Assembly: GCA_003543235.1 (NCBI GenBank)
Contig: DPJA01000038.1
Coordinates: forward strand, 10,413 to 74,412
DNA length: 64,000 bases
From: Lachnospiraceae bacterium
Lineage (GTDB): Bacteria; Bacillota; Clostridia; Lachnospirales; Anaerotignaceae
Direction: 5' to 3'
The position numbers and the translations under genes were made by a program. The notes beneath the pieces are model-generated. The model saw only the letters and a program-made list of their open reading frames with translations. It was not told where the DNA came from and searched no databases. Below, one piece after another: positions 14,720 to 21,532 of this stretch. Position 1 is the stretch's first letter; each line of letters begins with the position of its first letter.

Positions 14720-15550
14720 ATGAGCAAACAAATGGAACAATTTGAAGGAAGTAATGAATATGTTGTGTCACCACAGCTTATGAATTCTGTTAATATAGCA
14801 ATAGCTCTTGAAAAGCCACTTCTTATAAAAGGTGAGCCAGGAACAGGAAAAACAATGCTTGCCGAGGCAATAAGCAAGGCACTTGACAAGGAACTTGTAA
14901 TTTGGAACATTAAATCTACAACAAAGGCACAAGATGGACTTTATGTTTATGATGTTGTTCAACGTCTTTATGACAGCCAGTTTGGTGGCGATGGCGTAGA
15001 CGATATTAAAAAATATGTTAAATTGGGCAAAGTTGGGGAGGCGTTTAATTCCGAAAAACAGGTTATTTTGCTTATTGATGAGATTGACAAGGCGGACTTA
15101 GAATTTCCAAACGATTTGCTTTGGGAGCTGGATAAAATGGAATTCCATATTCCAGAAACAAAGGAAACGGTTAAGGCTAAAAAACGTCCTATAGTTATAA
15201 TTACATCCAATGCGGAAAAAGAACTTCCAGATGCGTTTTTAAGAAGATGTATTTTCCACTATATCGAGTTTCCATCTCAGGAGTTAATGGAGGAAATTGT
15301 TAAGGTTCACTTTGATAATCTTGATGAAAAGCTGTTAGCACAGGTTATAGAAGCCTTTTATTGGATAAGAGATATGGAGATTCAGAAAAAGCCAAGCACA
15401 TCTGAGGTTATAGACTGGATACAGGCTTTAGAAATAGGTGGAATTAACCCAGAAATTATTAAAAAGGAAATTCCATTTGCAGGCGTGCTTTTGAAGAAAA
15501 ATGAAGATTTGGATACTGTGGAACGAGTAAAAAGAAGATTTAAATACTAG
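14720..15550 (+). CDS. MoxR-family AAA+ ATPase
   Basis: The protein is 276 aa from ATG 14720 behind TTGGAGG. Walker A is GEPGTGKTM (about residues 42-50), Walker B LLIDEIDKAD (about residue 118), sensor 1 IITSNAEKELPDAF and an arginine finger in LRRCIFHYIEF. MoxR ATPases act with a VWA-domain partner as chaperones for metal-cofactor insertion or complex assembly (CoxD/CoxE, RavA/ViaA). The next gene is such a partner, 21 bases downstream. No obvious client gene is in the operon. Confidence 0.9.
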   Translation: MSKQMEQFEGSNEYVVSPQLMNSVNIAIALEKPLLIKGEPGTGKTMLAEAISKALDKELVIWNIKSTTKAQDGLYVYDVVQRLYDSQFGGDGVDDIKKYVKLGKVGEAFNSEKQVILLIDEIDKADLEFPNDLLWELDKMEFHIPETKETVKAKKRPIVIITSNAEKELPDAFLRRCIFHYIEFPSQELMEEIVKVHFDNLDEKLLAQVIEAFYWIRDMEIQKKPSTSEVIDWIQALEIGGINPEIIKKEIPFAGVLLKKNEDLDTVERVKRRFKY

Positions 15551-15571
15551 ATACTAATATGAGGTGAGAAT

Positions 15572-16768
15572 ATGTTTAGTGCCTTTTTTTATCTATTGAG
15601 GGCAAAAGGACTGGATGTTTCACTTAACGAATGGCTTACACTTATTGAGGCACTTGACAAGGGTTTAGCTTACTCAAGCCTTACTTCTTTTTATTATTTG
15701 GCAAGGAGTATACTTGTAAAAAGTGAAACAGAATTTGATAAATTTGATGGTGCATTCCTTGAATTTTTTAAAGATATTCAATATTTTGAGGAAATACCCA
15801 AGGAGCTTTTGGACTGGCTTAATAATCCGTCAGAAAAGAAAGATAATTACGACAAAGAGCAGGACTTATTTAACAAGGGTCTTAGCATGGAAGAAATACA
15901 AAAAATGCTGTTAGAAAGATTACAGGAGCAAGATGGAGAGCATAACGGTGGGAAGTATTGGGTTGGCACGGGAGGAATGTCTGTTTTTGGTAATGCAGGC
16001 AATGCTACAAATGGCATACGTGTTGGTGGTCAATCTATACGACACAGTGCTATGCAAGTGGCAAGTGAGCGTAAGTTCAATGATTTCAGAAATGATACTG
16101 TTTTAGATACAAGACAGTTTCAGATGGCATTTAGGCGGTTACGACAGTTTTCAAGCCGTGTGGATGCACCAAAAACTGAGCTTAATATAGATGGCAGTAT
16201 AGATGAAACTTGTAATAATGCAGGCAATCTTAAGCTGGTGTTTGAAAAGCCAAGACAAAATACTGTAAAGGTGCTTTTGCTTATGGATAGCGGTGGGTCT
16301 ATGGATTATTATTCTAATCTTTGCACTTCACTTTTTCAAGCAGTAAGCAAATCTAGTCATTTTAAGGATTTGAAGGTTTATTATTTCCATAATTGCATAT
16401 ATTCGAAGCTGTATACAGACCCTTATTGCATACCAGGCAACTGGATAGATACTGAATGGGTACTTAACAATATAAGCAGTGAGTACAAGGTTATTATAGT
16501 TGGCGATGCCTCTATGGACCCTAGCGAATTACTGGGTGTCAGCTATTATAACTATGGAGCACGTACATCGGTTACGGGCATGGAATGGCTTAAAAGATTT
16601 CAAAATAAATATGAAAAAATGGTGTGGCTTAACCCTATTGTGGAGATGGGATGGCGGTCAGGCTTTTGGCGACAAACGTATAACACCATAAATGACCAAT
16701 TTGATATGTACCCATTGACCATTGCGGATTTGGAAAGAGCGTTAAAAAAGCTGATTGTTGCAAAATAA
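15572..16768 (+). CDS. VWA domain-containing protein (CoxE/ViaA-like partner of MoxR)
   Basis: The protein is 398 aa with ATG behind GAGGTGAG. The N-terminal half is helical with FYYLARSILVKSE and EFFKDIQYFEEIP, as in CoxE-like proteins. The middle is a charged and glycine-rich linker. The C-terminal VWA domain has the MIDAS motif LLLMDSGGSMDYYS (DxGxS, near residue 236) and a later IIVGDASMDP. The protein is cytoplasmic, with no signal peptide. Its function is coupled to the ATPase upstream. Confidence 0.85.
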   Translation: MFSAFFYLLRAKGLDVSLNEWLTLIEALDKGLAYSSLTSFYYLARSILVKSETEFDKFDGAFLEFFKDIQYFEEIPKELLDWLNNPSEKKDNYDKEQDLFNKGLSMEEIQKMLLERLQEQDGEHNGGKYWVGTGGMSVFGNAGNATNGIRVGGQSIRHSAMQVASERKFNDFRNDTVLDTRQFQMAFRRLRQFSSRVDAPKTELNIDGSIDETCNNAGNLKLVFEKPRQNTVKVLLLMDSGGSMDYYSNLCTSLFQAVSKSSHFKDLKVYYFHNCIYSKLYTDPYCIPGNWIDTEWVLNNISSEYKVIIVGDASMDPSELLGVSYYNYGARTSVTGMEWLKRFQNKYEKMVWLNPIVEMGWRSGFWRQTYNTINDQFDMYPLTIADLERALKKLIVAK

Positions 16769-16786
16769 AATAAATATGATGCAAGC

Positions 16787-16820
16787 AAAGACCTTGGAAA
16801 ATAGTTCCAAGGTCTTTAAT
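16787..16820. terminator. Two-way terminator between VWA gene and sigG
   Basis: AAAGACCTTGGAA (16787-16799) pairs over 13 positions with TTCCAAGGTCTTT (16805-16817). It lies between convergent genes. The T-tract is short on both strands. Confidence 0.65.
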
Positions 16821-16822
16821 AT

Positions 16823-17596
16823 TTACATATACTTTCGCATATGTTTTAATGCACTTTTTTCTAAGCGGGACACCTGTGCCTGACTTATGCCTACCTCGCT
16901 GCTTACCTCCATCTGTGTCTTTCCTTCAAAAAATCTAAGGCTTAAAATATGCTTTTCTCGGTCACTTAAATGGTTCATTGCCTGGGAAATAGAAATATTT
17001 TCCAGCCAGTTGTTATCTCCATTTTTATCGTCTTTTATTTGGTCCATAATGTAAAGTGTATCTCCACTGTCGTGGAAAACAGGTTCAAAAAGTGAAACAG
17101 GGTCTTGTATAGCATCCAATGCCATTACTACATCTTCTTTAGGTAAATTAAGCTCTTTGGCTATTTCCTCTATTTTTGGCTCACGTGAAAGAGTGGAGGT
17201 AAGGAACTCTTTTGTTTGTAACGCTTTGTAGGCCGTATCTCTTATGCTTCGGCTTACACGTATGCTATTGTTATCACGCAAATACCTGCGTACCTCACCT
17301 ATAATCATCGGTACAGCATAGGTGCTGAATTTTACGTTTTGCGTTACATCAAAATTATCTATTGCTTTCATAAGACCTATACAACCAATCTGAAATAAGT
17401 CATCCATTTGCTCTCCACGGTTGGAGAACCGCTGAATAACACTTAATACCAGACGCAAATTTCCGTATATATATTCCTGACGTGCCTGCTTATCGCCTTT
17501 TTGAATACGTTCGAACAGTTGTTTTTTCTCATCATTACTTAAAATAGGTAATTTAGAAGTATTTACACCGCAAATTTCAACTTTATTGTAAATCAT
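16823..17596 (-). CDS. sigG: RNA polymerase sporulation sigma factor SigG
   Basis: The protein is 257 aa; the start follows AAGGAGGAA on the minus strand. The N-terminus NKVEICGVNTSKLPIL is the SigG-specific segment. Region 2 has DDLFQIGCIGLMKAIDNF and KFSTYAVPMIIGEVRRYLRD; region 4 has LSDREKHILSLRFFEGKTQ and a helix-turn-helix ending in SQAQVSRLE. It directs late forespore gene expression, including spoVA (56969-59850). It is usually found next to spoIIGA-sigE; here it is alone, facing the MoxR/VWA operon. Confidence 0.95.
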   Translation of the reverse strand: MIYNKVEICGVNTSKLPILSNDEKKQLFERIQKGDKQARQEYIYGNLRLVLSVIQRFSNRGEQMDDLFQIGCIGLMKAIDNFDVTQNVKFSTYAVPMIIGEVRRYLRDNNSIRVSRSIRDTAYKALQTKEFLTSTLSREPKIEEIAKELNLPKEDVVMALDAIQDPVSLFEPVFHDSGDTLYIMDQIKDDKNGDNNWLENISISQAMNHLSDREKHILSLRFFEGKTQMEVSSEVGISQAQVSRLEKSALKHMRKYM

Positions 17597-17632
17597 TTAA
17601 ATTTCCTCCTTCAATTGGAAGTGTATATAAAA

Positions 17633-17660
17633 ATCATTTCCACATGAGTGCAAATTATAC
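17633..17660 (-). promoter_or_regulatory. Candidate forespore (SigF/SigG-type) promoter of sigG
   Basis: On the minus strand GTATA (17660-17656) and GGAAATGAT (17641-17633) with 14 bases between resemble the SigF pattern GYATA, then GGnnAnAnT about 15-16 bases on. Spacing is slightly short. Confidence 0.35.
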
Positions 17661-17701
17661 AGATAATAAAATTTTCCTTTTGCAGAAATTTAAAGATAAT
17701 A

Positions 17702-17730
17702 TAGACTTTTGTAATTATTGCAAGTATAAT
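17702..17730 (+). promoter_or_regulatory. Promoter of the MaoC gene
   Basis: TAGACT (17702-17707), a 17-base spacer and TATAAT (17725-17730), 47 bases before the ATG at 17777. Confidence 0.5.
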
Positions 17731-17776
17731 TATAAGTGGTAATGTTGTTATGTTTTTCAATAAGAGGAGGACCTTA

Positions 17777-18232
17777 ATGGGGCTGATTGATGAAAACAGC
17801 TTAAATATGAGCGGATATACAATTGACGAAATTTATGTTGGTATGAGCAAAAGCTTATCAAAAACAATTTCAGAATCTGACGTTTACACCTTTGCCGGGC
17901 TGACAGGCGATATTAATCCTGTGCATTTAAATTCCGAATATGCTAAAACAACACGTTTTGGTGAAAGAATTGCACATGGAATGCTTACAGCATCTTTTTT
18001 TTCAACAATAGTTGGTATGTTAATACCTGGTGTAGATGCAATTTATTTGGGTCAAACTTGTAAATTTTTACTCCCTGTAAAATTTGGTGATACAATCACC
18101 GCTAAGGGTGAGGTTACAAAAGTAGTTCCTGAAAAAAGAATTGCTTATATGCGTACAACAGTTGTTAATCAGCGTGGCGAATTGGTTATTGATGGTGAAG
18201 CAACGGTTATGGCAAACAAAATTAGAGAATAA
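17777..18232 (+). CDS. MaoC-like (hot-dog fold) dehydratase
   Basis: The protein is 151 aa from ATG 17777, behind AGAGGAGG. The catalytic segment FAGLTGDINPVHLN (Asp and His of R-specific enoyl-CoA hydratases) lies near residues 40-53, followed by RIAHGMLTASFFS. The fold hydrates trans-2-enoyl thioesters or related acyl groups; the substrate is not identifiable. The next gene starts 27 bases downstream, so co-transcription is likely, although the two proteins have no obvious shared pathway. Confidence 0.85.
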   Translation: MGLIDENSLNMSGYTIDEIYVGMSKSLSKTISESDVYTFAGLTGDINPVHLNSEYAKTTRFGERIAHGMLTASFFSTIVGMLIPGVDAIYLGQTCKFLLPVKFGDTITAKGEVTKVVPEKRIAYMRTTVVNQRGELVIDGEATVMANKIRE

Positions 18233-18259
18233 AATTTAATTACACAGGAGGATTTAAAT

Positions 18260-18802
18260 ATGAGATTAATGGCTGAAAACACTATGGTTATCGTTGTGGA
18301 CTACCAAGAAAAGCTTATTCCTGTTATCTATGAAAATGAAAAGGTTGTAGCTAATTCTGAAATACTTATAAAGGGAATTAAAGAATTTGACATCCCAATT
18401 ATAGTAAGCCAGCAATATACAAAGGGTCTTGGCGGAACAGTGCCTGCAATTGCAGAAGCGTTGGGTGATTTTACACCATATGAAAAGTCATCTTTTAGCC
18501 TTTGGAAAGACAAGGAAATTAAAGAGGCTATTAAAGCAACAGGCAGAAAAAATGTTATTATCTGCGGAACAGAAGCACATATATGTGTTCTTCAGACTGT
18601 TATTGACTTGCGTGCAAAGGACTATAATGTGTTTGTAGTTGAGGATTGCGTAGGTTCAAGAAACCCTAATGACAAAAAATTTGCTTGCAAGCGTGCTGTT
18701 GAAGAGAAAGCATTCCTTTGCACTTACGAGTCGGTTTTATATGAACTTACAGGCGGAGCAGCAAGCCCAAAATTTAAAATAATATCTAAATTAACAAAAT
18801 AA
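18260..18802 (+). CDS. Isochorismatase-fold cysteine hydrolase
   Basis: The protein is 180 aa with ATG behind AGGAGG. It has the catalytic triad of the family: Asp in MVIVVDYQEKL (near residue 14), Lys in the YEKSSFSLW region (near residue 76), and Cys in GTEAHICVLQT (near residue 113). Members hydrolyse nicotinamide, isochorismate or other amides; this short form without the nicotinamidase metal motif (DxHxxxH) is of unknown substrate. Confidence 0.85.
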   Translation: MRLMAENTMVIVVDYQEKLIPVIYENEKVVANSEILIKGIKEFDIPIIVSQQYTKGLGGTVPAIAEALGDFTPYEKSSFSLWKDKEIKEAIKATGRKNVIICGTEAHICVLQTVIDLRAKDYNVFVVEDCVGSRNPNDKKFACKRAVEEKAFLCTYESVLYELTGGAASPKFKIISKLTK

Positions 18803-18810
18803 TAATTATT

Positions 18811-18845
18811 AAGACACTGAATTTAATTTGGTGTCTTTTTTTGTG
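18811..18845 (+). terminator. Intrinsic terminator
   Basis: AAGACAC (18811-18817) pairs with GTGTCTT (18831-18837), followed by a T-run. It separates the isochorismatase gene from the spoIIA operon. Confidence 0.75.
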
Positions 18846-18866
18846 CCAATTTGTATGAATAAATCT

Positions 18867-18893
18867 AAAGGATAAATGATGTCGTTAAAGAAG
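18867..18893 (+). promoter_or_regulatory. Candidate SigH promoter of spoIIA
   Basis: AAAGGATAA (18867-18875) and AAAGAAG (18887-18893), 11 bases apart, fit the SigH pattern RnAGGAwww - 11/12 - RnnGAAT except for the last base. The spoIIA operon is SigH-controlled in known sporulators. It lies 73 bases before the spoIIAA ATG. Confidence 0.45.
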
Positions 18894-18965
18894 AAAGACA
18901 AAGAGGGTGTGTGGATAAATTTTGCATATTCAGGAGTGTATTTAAAATATTTAGGAGGAAGCAAA

Positions 18966-19301
18966 ATGGATATAAAATTCAAAAAGGTAAAAAACTGTCT
19001 TATTGTTTATCCAACAGGGGAAATTGACCATCATACATCAGAGGTTTTAAAAAAAGAGATTGACCGACATTGTGAAAGTACAATGTCTAAAAATATTATT
19101 GTGGACTTCGGTAATGTTAATTTTATGGATAGTTCAGGCATTGGCATGATAATAGGACGCTACAAATATACCCATGGAAAAGGTGGAAAAACAGTTGTGA
19201 CAGGCGTAAGTGACAATTTGCGAAAAATATTTACCCTTTCAGGTCTTGGCAGAATAATAAAAATTTATCCAACCGTAGAAGATGCGGTAGAAAATATTTA
19301 G
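18966..19301 (+). CDS. spoIIAA: Anti-sigma F factor antagonist SpoIIAA
   Basis: The protein is 111 aa from ATG 18966 behind TTAGGAGG; upstream in-frame starts have no ribosome site. STAS domain with the phosphorylation loop NFMDSSGIGMIIGRY (near residue 58), in which the serine is phosphorylated by SpoIIAB. Unphosphorylated SpoIIAA frees SigF from SpoIIAB in the forespore. First gene of spoIIAA-spoIIAB-sigF. Confidence 0.96.
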   Translation: MDIKFKKVKNCLIVYPTGEIDHHTSEVLKKEIDRHCESTMSKNIIVDFGNVNFMDSSGIGMIIGRYKYTHGKGGKTVVTGVSDNLRKIFTLSGLGRIIKIYPTVEDAVENI

Positions 19302-19313
19302 GAGGTAAGCTTT

Positions 19314-19745
19314 ATGATATTCGATAATGAAATGATACTCCGTTTTAAAAGCAAAAGCCAGAATGAAGGTTTTGCAAGAATGACAGCAGCAGCTTTTTTG
19401 CTTGAACTTGACCCAACAATTACTGAAATATCAGATATAAAAACTGCTGTTTCTGAAGCGGTTACAAACGCAATAATACATGGATACGAGCGAAAGGAGG
19501 GTATGGTTACCATGCACTGCGGCTACAGTGGTGCAGATGTTTACATAGAAATTATAGATAACGGCAAGGGCATTGAAGATATAGAGCAAGCTCGTGAACC
19601 TCTGTATACATCAAAACCACACGAGGAACGAAGTGGTCTTGGATTTACAGTTATGGAAAGCTTTATGGACGAGGTAATTATAGAATCTGCCCCAAACAAG
19701 GGTACAAAAATAGTGATGAGAAAAACACTTAAAAGCCTTTTGTGA
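19314..19745 (+). CDS. spoIIAB: Anti-sigma F factor / kinase SpoIIAB
   Basis: The protein is 143 aa; ATG 19314 follows TAGGAGGTAAG. It is a GHKL-type ATPase: FKSKSQNEGFARM near the N-terminus, N box VSEAVTNAIIHGY, G1 box DNGKGIEDIE and G2 segment RSGLGFTVMESFMD. It binds and inhibits SigF and phosphorylates SpoIIAA. It starts 12 bases after spoIIAA. Confidence 0.96.
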   Translation: MIFDNEMILRFKSKSQNEGFARMTAAAFLLELDPTITEISDIKTAVSEAVTNAIIHGYERKEGMVTMHCGYSGADVYIEIIDNGKGIEDIEQAREPLYTSKPHEERSGLGFTVMESFMDEVIIESAPNKGTKIVMRKTLKSLL

Positions 19746-19757
19746 TGAGGTGAGCTT

Positions 19758-20474
19758 ATGGCAGACACGATGGAAACAATAAAGCTTGCTCAGGAGGGTG
19801 ACATGGATGCAAAAGGCCGACTGGTTAAGGAAAACAGCGGCCTTATATGGAGTATTGTGCGTAAATTTATCGGACGTGGAGTGGAAATGGACGACTTATT
19901 TCAAATAGGAGCAATAGGTCTTATTAAGTGTATAAACAAATTTGACACCTCATTTAATGTTAAATTCAGCACATATGCAGTTCCTATGATAATAGGTGAA
20001 ATAAAGCGATTTTTACGTGACGATGGAATGATTAAAGTTAGTCGTTCCCTTAAAGAACTGGCACTGAAAGCAAAATTTATGCAGGAGGCACTATATTTAA
20101 AAAACGGTGTTTATCCAACAATAAATCAGCTGGCAGACGAAATGAATGTAGAGCTCGATAGGCTTTTGCCAGCTCTTGAAGCAACCAAGGATGTTGATTC
20201 AATTTATGCAACTGTGTTTCAAAGTGATGGAAGTGAAACCTATTTGTTGGATAGGCTTGCTGATAAAACACGTGGAGATTATCTTTGTGAGGATAAAATA
20301 ACAATAAAAGAAATTATAAAAAATTTAAGTGCAAGAGAACGGCAGATAATAGCCCTTAGATATTTTGATGATAAAACACAAACACAAATAGCACAAGCAA
20401 TGGGTATATCACAGGTTCAAGTTTCAAGATTAGAAAAAAAGATATTGGAAAGCATAAAAGAACAAATGAAATAA
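19758..20474 (+). CDS. sigF: RNA polymerase sporulation sigma factor SigF
   Basis: The protein is 238 aa and starts 12 bases after spoIIAB. Sigma-70 region 2 has DDLFQIGAIGLIKCINKFD and FSTYAVPMIIGEIKRFLRDD; region 4 has LSARERQIIALRYFDDKTQ and the helix-turn-helix ending SQVQVSRLE. Shorter than SigG and without its NKVEICGVNTSKL segment. It is the first forespore sigma factor, held by SpoIIAB and released by SpoIIAA. Confidence 0.95.
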   Translation: MADTMETIKLAQEGDMDAKGRLVKENSGLIWSIVRKFIGRGVEMDDLFQIGAIGLIKCINKFDTSFNVKFSTYAVPMIIGEIKRFLRDDGMIKVSRSLKELALKAKFMQEALYLKNGVYPTINQLADEMNVELDRLLPALEATKDVDSIYATVFQSDGSETYLLDRLADKTRGDYLCEDKITIKEIIKNLSARERQIIALRYFDDKTQTQIAQAMGISQVQVSRLEKKILESIKEQMK

Positions 20475-20524
20475 TTCTTAATAATACTTGTTTTGAAAAT
20501 TTTGTTTATTAATGTGCCTTTGTA

Positions 20525-20533
20525 TGCTATAAT
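20525..20533 (+). promoter_or_regulatory. Extended -10 promoter of zapA
   Basis: TGCTATAAT (20525-20533) is an extended -10 element; the -35 (TTTATT at 20505-20510) is weak. It lies 57 bases before the zapA ATG. Confidence 0.5.
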
Positions 20534-20590
20534 ATACCATGATAAAATAGATTAGTTCTGCAAACAGAATTATGGGAAGGATTGTATTGT

Positions 20591-21367
20591 ATGGCATATA
20601 AAAACATGGTTTCAGTTAGAGTATGTGGAAAAGAAATGACTCTATCGGGTAATGAATCCGTTGAATACATAACAAAGGTAGCAAATTATATTGAAAACAA
20701 GGCAGAAGAATTGAGAGGCAGCGAAAGTTCTAAAAATTTAAGCCCTAATTTGGTTTCAGTTCTCACATCAATAAACATTGCCGATGATTATTTTAAGGAG
20801 ATTATAAAAAACCAAGAACTTTCATTGGAATTAGCAGCTGCTAAAAAAAGTATACCTACCGAACCAGTTGTGGCAAAAACAGTTTCAGATAATTTGAGGG
20901 CATTGCTTGAGGGCATCAAGGTTGAGTGTTCAAAATTAAAAGATGAAAACCAAAAGCTTAAAGCCGAGCTTGAACAAGTAACAAATGAAAGAAATGAACT
21001 TGATAAAGAACAAAAAAAAATTGAAATCATAGCAAATGACTTGAAGGATGAACTTAAACGTAAAGTTGCAGTGATTGACCAGCTTACGCTTCTTGTGCAA
21101 AGCAGAACATCTTCTCATATAGAAGAAAAAGCGAAGATTGTTGAAGAACCATGTAAAGAGCTAGAAAAAGAAACAAACAAAGTAGATGTGCCAGATGAAA
21201 AGCAGGCGGAGCCTTTGGAAGAAAAAAATGAAGTCGAAAATCCCGTTGGAGATAGCTCTAACCAGGAGAATGATACCGTAAAAGCAGAACCTCCAAAAGT
21301 AGAAAAATACAAGCAAATAAGCAAAAAAAATTTAAAAAGACATAATAAATACCCACACAGAGGTTAA
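20591..21367 (+). CDS. zapA: Cell division protein ZapA with long C-terminal extension
   Basis: The protein is 258 aa from ATG 20591, with GGGAAGGA upstream; a TTG three codons earlier is an alternative. Residues 1-95 match ZapA (VSVRVCGKEMTLSGNES, IEKANYIENKAEE-like segment, then a helix), which bundles FtsZ filaments. Residues of about 100-170 are a predicted coiled coil, and the rest is an acidic Glu/Lys/Pro-rich low-complexity tail ending in a basic patch KKNLKRHNKYPHRG. Usual ZapA is about 85-130 aa, so the extension more than doubles it. It precedes a U32 peptidase gene, a common clostridial order. Confidence 0.8.
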   Translation: MAYKNMVSVRVCGKEMTLSGNESVEYITKVANYIENKAEELRGSESSKNLSPNLVSVLTSINIADDYFKEIIKNQELSLELAAAKKSIPTEPVVAKTVSDNLRALLEGIKVECSKLKDENQKLKAELEQVTNERNELDKEQKKIEIIANDLKDELKRKVAVIDQLTLLVQSRTSSHIEEKAKIVEEPCKELEKETNKVDVPDEKQAEPLEEKNEVENPVGDSSNQENDTVKAEPPKVEKYKQISKKNLKRHNKYPHRG

Positions 21368-21375
21368 ATTGGAAT

Positions 21376-21398
21376 AGCAGATAGTCTGCTGTTTTTTT
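21376..21398 (+). terminator. Intrinsic terminator after zapA
   Basis: AGCAGA (21376-21381) pairs with TCTGCT (21385-21390) around a three-base loop, followed by seven T. Confidence 0.75.
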
Positions 21399-21532
21399 AC
21401 TTGTTATTTTACAGGAAAATGTTAATAATAAGTTTTACAGGACTAAACACTAAGGATTAGTACAGAAATTGAGATATAACGATAGAGATACAATATGTCG
21501 GCTCGGTGTTCTGAAAAGAGAGGAAGAAAACT

